Source: Phragmitibacter flavus | GTDB taxonomy: Bacteria; Verrucomicrobiota; Verrucomicrobiia; Verrucomicrobiales; Verrucomicrobiaceae | Assembly: GCF_005780165.1 (NCBI RefSeq) | Contig: NZ_VAUV01000016.1 | Coordinates: 62,001-126,000 of the forward strand | DNA length: 64,000 nt | Direction of reading: 5' to 3' | Shown: positions 35,841-43,995 of the stretch, in pieces | How positions within the stretch are numbered: position 1 is the first letter of the stretch | Layout of the letters: each line of letters starts with the position of its first letter | Translations under genes and position numbers: made by a program | Notes under the pieces: generated by a model | What the model saw: the letters and a program-made list of their open reading frames with translations, nothing else | What the model was told of the DNA's origin: nothing | Databases searched by the model: none

Positions 35841-36566
35841 ATGAGTGTGATTTTGATTACTGGCGGGAATGGTGGTTTGGGGCTCGCGATGGGTCGGGCG
35901 TTCCTGACGGCGGATGAAGCAAATGTGGTGTGGTTGGGGGTGAGGTCGAGAAGGGACAAGGCGGAGGGTTTGTCCGGGGAGTTTGTCGGACGTTGTTTTT
36001 TGGTGGATTTGGATGTGGTGGACAAGGAGCAGTGGGAGGCGGCGGTGGAACGGGTGGTGAAGGAAAGCGGGAGGCTCGATGTGTTGGTGAACAATGCCGG
36101 GCATCATGAGGATGGATTGCTGGCGACGATGACGGATGAGTCGTGGTTTGAGGTGTTGCAGAGCAATTTGACGGGGACGTTTTTGGGATGTCGGGCGGTG
36201 GTGAAGGTAATGATGAGTCAGCGTTTTGGACGGATCGTGAACATGGCTTCGCTGAGTGCATTGCTGGCTCCGGCGGGTCAGGCGAACTATGCGGCGGCCA
36301 AGGCGGGGGTGGTGGGGCTGACCCAGAGTTTTGCGAAGGAGGCGGCGCGGGCGGGGGTGACGGTGAATGCGGTGTGTCCGGGGTATATCGAAACGGAGGC
36401 GCTGGCGGGGATGGATGCGGAGCAGAAGCGGGCGGCGGCGATGCGGGTGCCGATGCGGAGGCTGGGCAGGCCGGAGGAGGTGGCGGCGGTGGTGATGTTT
36501 CTGGCGTCGACTGGGGCGTCGTATGTGACGGGTTCGGTGCTGAAGGTGGATGGAGGAACGTTCTAA
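35841..36566 (+). CDS. fabG: 3-oxoacyl-ACP reductase-like SDR (FabG-like)
   Basis: A 241-residue short-chain dehydrogenase. Cofactor-binding start ITGGNGGLG (about residues 6-14), NNAG at 84-87, catalytic Asn109, Ser137, Tyr150 and Lys154 ([10 protein letters not shown]), and the C-terminal GSVLKVDGG strand. All residues needed for NADPH-dependent beta-ketoacyl reduction are present. The gene leads a compact plus-strand cluster with two acyl carrier proteins, so a carrier-bound beta-keto substrate is likely. It could be a pathway-specific reductase rather than the housekeeping FabG; that is inference from its neighbours. Confidence 0.9.
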   Translation: MSVILITGGNGGLGLAMGRAFLTADEANVVWLGVRSRRDKAEGLSGEFVGRCFLVDLDVVDKEQWEAAVERVVKESGRLDVLVNNAGHHEDGLLATMTDESWFEVLQSNLTGTFLGCRAVVKVMMSQRFGRIVNMASLSALLAPAGQANYAAAKAGVVGLTQSFAKEAARAGVTVNAVCPGYIETEALAGMDAEQKRAAAMRVPMRRLGRPEEVAAVVMFLASTGASYVTGSVLKVDGGTF

Positions 36567-36669
36567 GTTGCGTTTGCGGGGCTTTGCTGAAAAGTAAATG
36601 TCACATTGATAAGCGCAACCACATCAAGCCCGCGAATCAGCAATCACCAGTAGCAGTATCACCAAAAAC

Positions 36670-36966
36670 ATGGCCGATTTGGAAAATCTAAAGCGCGAGA
36701 TCAAGGAAATGATGGTGAGCGAGTTGATGCTGCCGATGTCGGTGGAGGAGATTGGCGATGAGGAGGTGATTTTTAGTCCGGACGGTTTGGGGTTGGACAG
36801 TGTGGATGCGTTGCAGCTGGCGGTGGCGGTGGAGAAACAGTTTGGGCTGAAGATTACCGATGCGGCCATGGCGCGTGAAGTGATGCAGACGGTTAACACG
36901 GTGGCGGATGCGATTGCGGCGAAGGAAGTGGAGAAGGTTTCTCAAGCGCAACCTAATGTGGTGTAA
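36670..36966 (+). CDS. Acyl carrier protein 1
   Basis: A 98-residue carrier protein with the phosphopantetheine site DGLGLDSVDALQL (Ser44) and the acidic helix pattern of an ACP. It is closely similar to the second ACP at 38271: LPxSxxEIxDE, GLGLDSVDALQL and EKxFGL recur in both. The surrounding pattern is like that of aryl-polyene-type ACPs. It probably carries the growing or final acyl chain. The 103 bp upstream of it may hold its own promoter; the flavoenzyme follows after 19 bp. Confidence 0.92.
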   Translation: MADLENLKREIKEMMVSELMLPMSVEEIGDEEVIFSPDGLGLDSVDALQLAVAVEKQFGLKITDAAMAREVMQTVNTVADAIAAKEVEKVSQAQPNVV

Positions 36967-36985
36967 CGTAATGATTTTTTAAATT

Positions 36986-38239
36986 ATGGGAACGGCATGG
37001 GATGTGATCATCATTGGCGGAGGACCTGCGGGTTCAACTGCAGCGACGACGCTGGCGAAGGCGGGTCGGCGGGTGCTGGTGCTGGAGAAGGCGAAGTTCC
37101 CGAGGTTTCACATCGGCGAATCGTTGCTGACCTATAGCAAGCCGATTTTTGAGGAGCTGGGGGTGCTGGAGAAGGTGGAGTCGGCCGGATTTATGGTGAA
37201 GCGCGGGGCGCAGTTCTGGATGGGAGATGCGTCGCGGTTTGTGCAGTTTGTTTTTGCGGATGGGAGTTTTACCGAACATGTGCAGACATTTCAGGTGGAG
37301 CGTGCGAAGTTTGACGACATTTTGCTGAAGCATTCCCAGGAATGCGGCGCGGTGGTGCGTGAAGAGTGCACGGTGACGGAGCACGGGGTGGAAGGGGATG
37401 CTGCATGGGTGAAGTTCAGGACGGCGACTGGGGAGATGGAGGAGGCGCGCGCGGGCTTCATGATGGATGCGAGCGGGCTGTCGAATTTCACGGGAACGAG
37501 GGAGGGGTTGAGGGAGTATTATCCGGGGCACAAGAAGATGACGGTGTTCAGTCACTTCGGGAACGTGCAGATGCCTGATGGGAGCCGGACGGGCGATATT
37601 TTGATCATTCGTCGCAAGAATTCGTGGTTTTGGATGATTCCGTTGTCAGCAGAAAAGACGAGTGTGGGGCTGGTGATGGACAAGGATGAGTGGGTGGCGT
37701 CCGGGAAAAAGCCGAAGGAGGTTTTTGATGAGGCGGTGGCGTCGACGAAGGCGGTGAGGGATCGAATGATGCAGGCGGAGCCGCTGGAGGCGCTGCATGT
37801 ATTGACGGATTTTTCATATCGGAATTCGCGGCTGGCGAGTCCGCGTCTGGTGCGGGTGGGCGATGCATCGGGGTTCATTGATCCGATCTTTTCGAGCGGG
37901 GTGTTGTTGGCGATGACGAGTGGTCAGCATGCGGCGCGGGAGGTGGACAAGGCATTGGCGAAGGGCAGAGAGATCACCTTCGGGTTGCGCTGGTATGGCT
38001 GGAAAACGCGGCGGCGGATCAGCCGGTATTGGGAGTTCATCGAGAATTTTTACAAGGTGCCTTTCAGCCAGTTGTTCTTTCAACCGCAGCCGCATTTCAG
38101 GATGGTATGCGCGATCAATTCGGTGCTGGCGGGTCGGGTTTCGATGCCGTTTGCGGCCTGGTGGAGGTTGCGGGCGTTTTTTGCGCTGGTGTGGTTGCAA
38201 CAGCATGTGCCGGTGGTGCGCAAGATTGCGATTCGTTGA
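36986..38239 (+). CDS. FAD-dependent oxidoreductase, halogenase/geranylgeranyl-reductase type
   Basis: A 417-residue flavoprotein. Dinucleotide-binding start DVIIIGGGPAGSTAATTLAK, followed by KFPRFHIGESLL, a signature of the flavin halogenase-like family. It contains SWFWMIPL (Trp214-x-Trp216-x-Ile-Pro), matching WxWxIP, associated with flavin-dependent halogenases but also present in non-halogenating relatives. A second FAD block is RVGDASGFIDPIFSSGV, the typical GD-x(3-5)-D region. The last third contains helices and hydrophobic segments (MPFAAWWRLRAFFALVW). It sits directly between two ACP genes, so a carrier-tethered substrate is plausible. Whether it halogenates, desaturates or hydroxylates cannot be told. 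Confidence 0.85.
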   Translation: MGTAWDVIIIGGGPAGSTAATTLAKAGRRVLVLEKAKFPRFHIGESLLTYSKPIFEELGVLEKVESAGFMVKRGAQFWMGDASRFVQFVFADGSFTEHVQTFQVERAKFDDILLKHSQECGAVVREECTVTEHGVEGDAAWVKFRTATGEMEEARAGFMMDASGLSNFTGTREGLREYYPGHKKMTVFSHFGNVQMPDGSRTGDILIIRRKNSWFWMIPLSAEKTSVGLVMDKDEWVASGKKPKEVFDEAVASTKAVRDRMMQAEPLEALHVLTDFSYRNSRLASPRLVRVGDASGFIDPIFSSGVLLAMTSGQHAAREVDKALAKGREITFGLRWYGWKTRRRISRYWEFIENFYKVPFSQLFFQPQPHFRMVCAINSVLAGRVSMPFAAWWRLRAFFALVWLQQHVPVVRKIAIR

Positions 38240-38270
38240 GCAAATTGATTATTACTGAAAAGAGAATTCC

Positions 38271-38537
38271 ATGGACGATACCCAAACGCTAAAACTTGAG
38301 ATCAAACAGGCCCTGATCGAGGAACTGATGCTGCCGCAAAGTGCGGATGAAATTGCGGATGAGACGCCGTTGTTTGGTCAGGACGGCCTGGGGCTGGACA
38401 GCGTCGATGCGTTGCAGTTGACCGTGGCGATTGAGAAACGCTTCGGATTGAAGCTGGCCGATGCCGAGGCGGCGCGCAAGGCGATGGGTTCGGTGAACGA
38501 CCTCGCGGCGGCGATTGAGGAGTCGAGGTTGGGTTGA
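38271..38537 (+). CDS. Acyl carrier protein 2
   Basis: An 88-residue paralogue of the first ACP, phosphopantetheine Ser44 in QDGLGLDSVDALQL. It differs mainly in the C-terminal helix. It lies 31 bp after the flavoenzyme and 19 bp before the didomain protein. Having two carriers of nearly identical sequence around one modifying enzyme suggests either a duplication that has kept one function each (loading versus elongation) or redundancy; the sequence cannot decide. Confidence 0.92.
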   Translation: MDDTQTLKLEIKQALIEELMLPQSADEIADETPLFGQDGLGLDSVDALQLTVAIEKRFGLKLADAEAARKAMGSVNDLAAAIEESRLG

Positions 38538-38556
38538 GGTGGGGAAATAACAAAAC

Positions 38557-40254
38557 ATGAGTGCGGCATTGAAGGGTTCTGGGGTTGAAGCGAAGTTGTT
38601 GCAGATGATCGGCAGTGATCTGCTGCAGACGTCAGCGGGGTTTGGTCGGGATACGGACCTGTTTCAAGTGGGGTTGGATTCGATGGCGATCATGCAGCTG
38701 CTGCTGCTGGTGGAAGAGGAGTTTGGAGTGGTGATTCCGGTGGAGAGTGTTTCGCGCGAGAATTTTAAGACGACGCGTGCAGTGGCGGCGTTGATTCGCG
38801 AGCGTGGTGGGATGGAGGCGGAGGACGAAGGGGAGGAGACTGTTTCCGTGGAGCCGATTGGCAGGGAAGAGGAGCAAAAGGAAGCATTGAAGGTGGAGGA
38901 GATGTCGGCGGCGTTTGATCGGTTGCCGTTGCGACCTGCGGATTTTTTTGTGGTGGGGTTTGATCAGTTGCTGCGCGGGCACGGGCAGATGGGTCACATT
39001 GCACATTCGTTTTTGGAATTGGAGTCGGTGCCGGACGTGGGGGCTTTGCGGCGTTTGATTGCGGAGTTGCCGAAAGTGTTCCCACTGTTGAATGCGCGTT
39101 TGAAGCGGTCGTGGCTGGTAGGGTTGCCGCGGTGGGTGCCGGCGGGTCGGTTGTTGGAGCTGGAACTGAAGTTATGGTCGCAAAAGGGCTCGGCAGGGAG
39201 GTTGAAGGCGGAAGGGGCGGTGGAGTTTGATGATTTGCAGCTCCTACTGGAAGATGCGGTGAACAAGACGCTGCGACGGGAGCGGGATGGATGGGTGAAT
39301 GCGGGGTTTGAGTTGATTGAGAAAGCCGATGGTGGGGTGGTGCTGGTGTTTTCGTGGAGCCATTTGATTTTCGACGGCGTGGGAGCGGAGTTGTTTTTGC
39401 AGGAGATGGATAGGCTCTTGAAGGGCGAGGTGCAGCAGGCGATTCCGCCGTATGTGACTTCGGAACCCGTGAAGACTTTGCCGTGGGGCGAGCGCTTCAA
39501 AGCGGTGGAGCCGATGATCAAGCGGTTCTACGCGATCATGGAAAAACGTTTTGAGTGTTTGGGATCGCGCCAGTTCGTGCCGGGCCGGACGAGATTTGAG
39601 GTGTTGACGTTGACGAAGGAGCAGACGGCGGAGGTGCAGAAGCGGTCGACGGCGGTTTCGGGTCCGTTGATCAACATGCCGTTTCATCTGGCGTGCGCGA
39701 TGCGGGCGCACTGGCGGGTGTTTGATCATCGTGGGGAGTCGCCCGGATCATTGATGTGTTGTGTGCCGGTGCAGGTCAGGCGCAAAGGCGCGCGCGGTCC
39801 GGTGTTTCAGAATCAGCTGACGATGTTTTTTGGGACCGTGGATGGAGAGGATTTGAAGACACTTGATGGCGCTGCGCGGGTGGTGCAGGACCAGCACGCG
39901 CAGTTTTTGAAGGATCGATTGGATGAGTCGTTTCAGCAGCTGATGAGCATGATGAAGCCGATGCCGCCGAAGCTGCACATGAAGTTCATCCAGTTTCAGA
40001 TGAAGGGGCTGTTTACTTCTTTCTATCATTCCAACACGGGTCCGTTTGCGCCTTCGCTTGATGAGTTTCTAGGCGTGAAGGTGACCAATGCGTATCATGT
40101 GCCGGGCATTTCGACGCCGCCGGGAACGGGGATTTTCGCCAATGAGAAACATGGTCGTTTGGTGCTGACGCTGTGCTGGAAGGAAGGCGCGATGACGGAG
40201 GAGGAGCGGGGGATTTTTATGGAGCAGTTGTTGACCGATCTTGGCGCGAAGTAA
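38557..40254 (+). CDS. ACP-condensation/acyltransferase didomain protein
   Basis: A 565-residue protein in two parts. Residues 1-90 form a carrier domain (LFQVGLDSMAIMQLLL, Ser42). After an acidic linker (about 90-125) comes a domain of the condensation/WS-DGAT/PapA superfamily: WSHLIFDGVGAELFLQ holds the HxxxDG element (His269, Asp273); the residue before His is Ser rather than the His of classical HHxxxDG. Further family features are an LMCCVPVQVRRKG strand and the FQNQLTMFFGTV segment. It could condense or transfer an acyl group from a carrier onto an amine or alcohol. Placed 19 bp after ACP2 and 4 bp before the next gene. Confidence 0.82.
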   Translation: MSAALKGSGVEAKLLQMIGSDLLQTSAGFGRDTDLFQVGLDSMAIMQLLLLVEEEFGVVIPVESVSRENFKTTRAVAALIRERGGMEAEDEGEETVSVEPIGREEEQKEALKVEEMSAAFDRLPLRPADFFVVGFDQLLRGHGQMGHIAHSFLELESVPDVGALRRLIAELPKVFPLLNARLKRSWLVGLPRWVPAGRLLELELKLWSQKGSAGRLKAEGAVEFDDLQLLLEDAVNKTLRRERDGWVNAGFELIEKADGGVVLVFSWSHLIFDGVGAELFLQEMDRLLKGEVQQAIPPYVTSEPVKTLPWGERFKAVEPMIKRFYAIMEKRFECLGSRQFVPGRTRFEVLTLTKEQTAEVQKRSTAVSGPLINMPFHLACAMRAHWRVFDHRGESPGSLMCCVPVQVRRKGARGPVFQNQLTMFFGTVDGEDLKTLDGAARVVQDQHAQFLKDRLDESFQQLMSMMKPMPPKLHMKFIQFQMKGLFTSFYHSNTGPFAPSLDEFLGVKVTNAYHVPGISTPPGTGIFANEKHGRLVLTLCWKEGAMTEEERGIFMEQLLTDLGAK

Positions 40255-40258
40255 GTCA

Positions 40259-41173
40259 ATGCGATCGATCCAATCCATCTACTTATGCGGGTTGGGAGCA
40301 GTGGGGGCCACTTATGCCAAGGCGTTTCTGGAGTTTGCTTCAGGCAGCTTAAAGGTGGTTGCGGATGAAGGGCGTATCGAGCGCTATCGCAAAGGCGGTG
40401 TTTATCTCAATGGCGAACGGCTGGACGTGGAATATCTGGCCCCGTCGAATGAAGCGCCGCCAGCGGATTTGATCATTGTGGCGGTAAAGCAGCATCAGTT
40501 GGATGAGGCGGTGGAATTGATTGCACCATTGGTGGGAAAAGACACGATCATCCTGTCCTTTTTGAATGGGATTGAGAGCGAGGAGATCATTGGTCGCCGA
40601 TGTGGAATGAAGCATTTGCTTTACTCCTTCGTGGTGGAGACCGATGCGGTGAAAGCGGGCAATCAAATCATATCTACCAAGACAGGTATCGTGGTATTTG
40701 GTGAGGAGGATTCGTCGGCGGGTTCTGAGCGAGTTACGGCGGTGCGCGAGTTATTTGAGCAATGTGGGATTCGTCATCGAGTGCCGGATGACATGATCCG
40801 TGAGATGTGGTGGAAGTTCATGCTGAACGTGGGGGCGAACCAGGTTTCCGCGGTGTTGAGATGTGGGTATGGAGGCTTTGTGCAGTCGCCTCACACGCAG
40901 GAAGCGATGCGGATGGCGTGTCGCGAAGTGGTGCATTTGGCCGCGACTCGCGGGGTGAGTCTTCGAGACGAGGATATCGAAAAGTGTTTTGAGATTTTTG
41001 GTCGGCTGGCGCCGGAAGGCAAAACATCCATGTTGCAGGATGTGGATGCGGGAAGACGGACGGAGGTGGAGTTGTTTGCAGGAACGGTGGGGAGGTTGGG
41101 TCGAGAGTTGGGAGTAGCGACGCCCGTTAATGATTTGTTGTATGAGTTGATCCTGTCGAATGAAGAGATGTGA
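40259..41173 (+). CDS. Ketopantoate reductase-like protein (ApbA/PanE family) in carrier-protein cluster
   Basis: A 304-residue protein: N-terminal Rossmann fold (IYLCGLGAVGATYAKAFLEF), then IIVAVKQHQLDEAVELI and FLNGIESEE, and the C-terminal helical substrate domain (MWWKFMLNVGANQVSAVL). This matches 2-dehydropantoate 2-reductase. A further six codons are open to a TTG at 40241, but ATG 40259 is preferred. It is the last gene of the carrier cluster with only 4 bp before it. It may supply pantoate for phosphopantetheine, or reduce a keto acid of the product pathway. A second family member is at 44901. Confidence 0.85.
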   Translation: MRSIQSIYLCGLGAVGATYAKAFLEFASGSLKVVADEGRIERYRKGGVYLNGERLDVEYLAPSNEAPPADLIIVAVKQHQLDEAVELIAPLVGKDTIILSFLNGIESEEIIGRRCGMKHLLYSFVVETDAVKAGNQIISTKTGIVVFGEEDSSAGSERVTAVRELFEQCGIRHRVPDDMIREMWWKFMLNVGANQVSAVLRCGYGGFVQSPHTQEAMRMACREVVHLAATRGVSLRDEDIEKCFEIFGRLAPEGKTSMLQDVDAGRRTEVELFAGTVGRLGRELGVATPVNDLLYELILSNEEM

Positions 41174-41319
41174 ATGCGTCCGGCCTCGTCCTTGAGCTCG
41201 ACACAGAGTTGGTTACTGGCCGAGGTCTATTGAGGAGTTGTGCAAAACAGGACGAAGAGCCGCAATAACACGAGCGTGCAAGTCTCCATGCTTGATGCTG
41301 ATTTGTTATCTGACAGAGC

Positions 41320-41769
41320 TCATGGCGGGGCTGATAGTTCTGACTGCGTCCCACAACCATAAATTATTTTTTCCGTTACGGTGCATAAATATTGATGAAA
41401 GAAGGGCAATAGCTTGTGAATAGACAGCTTAAGTTGGGAAAATGGAATCTGCAGCGTGTGCAAATGCGGGCCACCATGGCGAATAAGTGCCGCATGATCA
41501 TCTATCCATGATCCCCCAAAGATTGTGTATGGAATTTCGGGAAAGAATTCGCCGAATCTTTGATCGCGAATGTCTGTATCCATGTCGATGTTAATATTTT
41601 GTGAAATCCGTCCACGCTGAAATCGCAATCTAATTTTAGGATATAGTCCATTTTTAAGAGGTGGACCATATTCATAGCCATTATCTGAGGCAAAATTGGA
41701 AACAATCGTATCGATCTCCCACAGATGCTGATTGAGACGAACATAGTCTTCTCTAGTTTCGAGCGGCAT
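41320..41769 (-). CDS. AT-rich orphan protein, unknown function
   Basis: A 149-residue frame in a region visibly richer in A and T than the flanks, with unusual codon use (many AAT, ATA, TTT and TCA codons). The protein is polar with mixed helix and strand and repeated aromatic residues (TREDYVRLNQHLWEID, PEIPYTIFGGSWIDDH). It has no signal peptide and no motif I recognise. The start is ATG 41769. Flanking non-coding stretches 41174-41319 and 41770-41881 hold no clear gene. Possible recent acquisition; it could belong to a small toxin/immunity or effector family, but that is a guess. Confidence 0.55.
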   Translation of the reverse strand: MPLETREDYVRLNQHLWEIDTIVSNFASDNGYEYGPPLKNGLYPKIRLRFQRGRISQNINIDMDTDIRDQRFGEFFPEIPYTIFGGSWIDDHAALIRHGGPHLHTLQIPFSQLKLSIHKLLPFFHQYLCTVTEKIIYGCGTQSELSAPP

Positions 41770-41881
41770 TTTTTTACGAAATGAAGTTAGCCTTTTAGAT
41801 CACGCCACCTACATCGAAACCTCAAACTGCGCAGTTTTATCTCACGAATGAGGTGATATTGCAGATAGTGTTGTTGAAGAT

Positions 41882-42778
41882 TCATTTCAATCCGTCGACG
41901 CCGAGCTGAATTTGGTAGAAACCGGTGCGGGCGGTGATGTAGAGGGTTTTGGTGCCTTGGGCGCCGAAGGTGCAGTTGGCAGGGCCTTCAGGGACGGCGA
42001 TGGTGCCAAGGTGGGTGCCGGTGGGAGTGAAGATTTTAACGCCTTCCTTGGTGGTGACGAAGAGATTGCCGGAGGTGTCGACACACATGCCGTCGCAGCC
42101 GGGAACTTCGGGGCTGATGAGGCGGGCGTTGGTCAGGGTGCCGTCGGTGTCGTTGACATCGTAGGCGTGAAGGGAGCCGGCGCCGTTGTCGGCGACGTAG
42201 AGGGTTTTGCGGTCGGGAGAGAGGGCGATGCCGTTGGGTTTTTTGAGGTCGCTGACCACCTGGATGACCTCGCCGCCGTTGGGGGGAAGATAATAGACGG
42301 CTTCGATGTCGATCTCGCGGTTGTCGCCTTTGCCGTATCGGGGGTCGGTGAAATAGATGCCGCCTTTGAGGTCGATGTCGAGATCGTTGGGGCTGTTGAG
42401 TTTTTTGCCGTTCCAGGCGGTGGCGATGGGTTTGGGTTCTTCGCCGAAGACCTGACGAGTGACGATGCGGTTGCCGCCTTCGCAGGCGATGAGGGCTCCG
42501 GTGGAGTCGAACATGAGGCCGTTGGCGGCACCGGTGTTTTCGCGGTGGATCTCGAGTTTTTTGGAAACCGGATCGTAGACGTGGATGCGGTTGTTCGGGA
42601 TGTCGGTGAAATAGATCTGGCCGGTGGGGGAGACGGCGGGGCCTTCGGTGAACTTGAAGCCGCCTTGGATGAGTTCGACCTTGGCGTCGGGAGTCGCGAT
42701 GGTGGCGGGGAGTTGGGCGGCCAGGGGAAGGGTGGCGGCGAGCGCGGTGAGGGTGAGGAGGAAGGAGGTCGAAGGCAT
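41882..42778 (-). CDS. Exported SMP-30/gluconolactonase family protein
   Basis: A 298-residue protein with signal peptide (MPSTSFLLTLTALAATLPLA). It has the six-bladed SMP-30/LRE propeller pattern: FTEGPAVSPTGQIYFTDIPN, LNSPNDLDIDLKGGIYFTDP (Asn/Asp metal ligands), KPNGIALSPDRKTLYVAD and a final VPEGPANCTFGAQGTKTLYI. It probably hydrolyses a sugar lactone in the periplasm. The heptad array at 42783-42810 is immediately upstream of the start. Exact substrate unknown. Confidence 0.92.
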   Translation of the reverse strand: MPSTSFLLTLTALAATLPLAAQLPATIATPDAKVELIQGGFKFTEGPAVSPTGQIYFTDIPNNRIHVYDPVSKKLEIHRENTGAANGLMFDSTGALIACEGGNRIVTRQVFGEEPKPIATAWNGKKLNSPNDLDIDLKGGIYFTDPRYGKGDNREIDIEAVYYLPPNGGEVIQVVSDLKKPNGIALSPDRKTLYVADNGAGSLHAYDVNDTDGTLTNARLISPEVPGCDGMCVDTSGNLFVTTKEGVKIFTPTGTHLGTIAVPEGPANCTFGAQGTKTLYITARTGFYQIQLGVDGLK

Positions 42779-42782
42779 GAAG

Positions 42783-42810
42783 TTTAAGTTTTAAGGGTTA
42801 AGTTTTATGG
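42783..42810. repeat. Heptad array 3
   Basis: Four 7-bp units on the plus strand: TTTAAGT, TTTAAGG, GTTAAGT, TTTATGG. It starts 4 bp upstream of the start codon of the minus-strand SMP-30 gene. Its consensus differs from arrays 1, 2, 6 and 7 but the 7-bp period is the same. Confidence 0.65.
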
Positions 42811-42922
42811 GGGGTGGGAAGTTTCGGTTTTTGGTTCTCGGAGTTGTATGGGAAATCTCCTGTGGGCTGGGAAAGGGCCTTGAAAAACTACGTGAGTAAA
42901 CGGGTGGTTTATTCGGGAGATG

Positions 42923-42950
42923 CTGAAAACTGAAAAGTTGAGACTTAAGA
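42923..42950. repeat. Heptad array 4
   Basis: Two clear 7-bp units (CTGAAAA, CTGAAAA) followed by decayed GTTGAGA and CTTAAGA on the plus strand. It ends 4 bp beyond the stop codon of the minus-strand recombinase gene. Confidence 0.55.
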
Positions 42951-42954
42951 CTCT

Positions 42955-43899
42955 TCACGCTCTCGGATGGGCGTCTTGATAGACTTCTTTCATCCGCTCG
43001 GTGGTGACGTGGGTGTAGATTTGAGTGGTGCTGAGGCTGGCGTGGCCGAGGAGGGATTGCACGCTGCGCAGGTCGGCGCCGTTGTTGAGGAGGTGGGTGG
43101 CGAAGCTGTGACGGAATTTGTGGGGGGTGACCTTGATGGGCAGGCCGCTGAGCCGCCAGTATTTTTTGACGACTTCACCGAGGGCCTGGATGGTGAGGCG
43201 TTTTTTGGTTTTGCCGAGGAAGAGAGGTCCATCGTGGACGCCGGCTTTGGATCGGTAGACCTGGATCGCGCGGAGGGCGGGCGAGCCGAGGGGACAGAGG
43301 CGTTCTTTGCGGCCCTTGCCGATGACACGCATGGTTTCGGCGAAGGTGTCGATGTCGTGGACGTTGAGGGAGGCGAGTTCGCTGAGCCGGACGCCGCTGC
43401 TGTAGAAAAGTTCAAGGATGGCGTGGTCGCGCTCGGGAGCCCAAAGGGGAGCTTGTTTTTCCTTGGGGACTGACAGGGGGAGGTCGAGCATGGTGACGAC
43501 CTGGGTGACGGTGAGGACAATGGGGAGTTTTTTTTCGTTTTTGGGAAGCTGGACTTCAAGCAGGGGGTTTTTGGTCCAGCCCTGGCGGCGGGTGAGCCAG
43601 GTATGAAAGGAGCGAAGGGCGGCGAAGTGGAGTCGGATGGTGGCGCGGGCGATGCCGGACTTCATTTGCTCGAAGAGGTAGCGGCGGTAGTGGTCAGCTT
43701 CGAGGGTGTCCCAAGTGGTGAAGTGGGGGTGTTTGGCGCGGAAGGTGTCGAGGGCGTGACGATAGTTGATGAGGGTGCGCTCGGCGGCGTTTTTTTCGCC
43801 GTGCATGAAGTTGAGAAAGGCTTCCGAGAGGGGATCGGGCGGAAGGGGGACGGGTTCAGCGACCTCGGGTTGGGTGGGTGATCGCTTGGAGGTCGGCAT
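42955..43899 (-). CDS. Tyrosine recombinase, XerC/XerD-like
   Basis: A 314-residue integrase/recombinase. N-terminal SAM-like DNA-binding domain (about 25-105: FMHGEKNAAERTLINYRHAL), then the catalytic domain with the full set: Arg171 (SGVRLSEL), Lys195 (GKGRKER), His260 and Arg263 (HKFRHSFATHLL), His286 and nucleophile Tyr295 (HASLSTTQIYTH). The length and motifs fit the XerC/XerD class for chromosome dimer resolution, although a mobile-element integrase is not excluded because no partner or dif site is in view. The start MPTSKRSPTQ was chosen over a longer frame in low-complexity sequence. Two heptad arrays flank it. Confidence 0.9.
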   Translation of the reverse strand: MPTSKRSPTQPEVAEPVPLPPDPLSEAFLNFMHGEKNAAERTLINYRHALDTFRAKHPHFTTWDTLEADHYRRYLFEQMKSGIARATIRLHFAALRSFHTWLTRRQGWTKNPLLEVQLPKNEKKLPIVLTVTQVVTMLDLPLSVPKEKQAPLWAPERDHAILELFYSSGVRLSELASLNVHDIDTFAETMRVIGKGRKERLCPLGSPALRAIQVYRSKAGVHDGPLFLGKTKKRLTIQALGEVVKKYWRLSGLPIKVTPHKFRHSFATHLLNNGADLRSVQSLLGHASLSTTQIYTHVTTERMKEVYQDAHPRA

Positions 43900-43950
43900 G
43901 GGAGTCGATACTTTAGGTTTCCAAAATATCATGCAAGTGCGGCGTGGGAC

Positions 43951-43978
43951 ACTTTTCTCTTTTCTCTTTTCACTTTTC
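43951..43978. repeat. Heptad array 5
   Basis: Four 7-bp units on the plus strand: ACTTTTC, TCTTTTC, TCTTTTC, ACTTTTC. It lies in the divergent gap between the recombinase and hisF and ends 17 bp before the hisF ATG. Here the purine-rich strand is the minus strand, unlike arrays 1, 2, 6 and 7. Confidence 0.75.
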
Positions 43979-43995
43979 ACTGAGGTTGCGATTCC

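Noticed and set aside
41174-41319. Possible gene remnant or RNA between the carrier cluster and the AT-rich gene
   Set aside because: No credible start, frame or fold could be seen; composition alone is not evidence.
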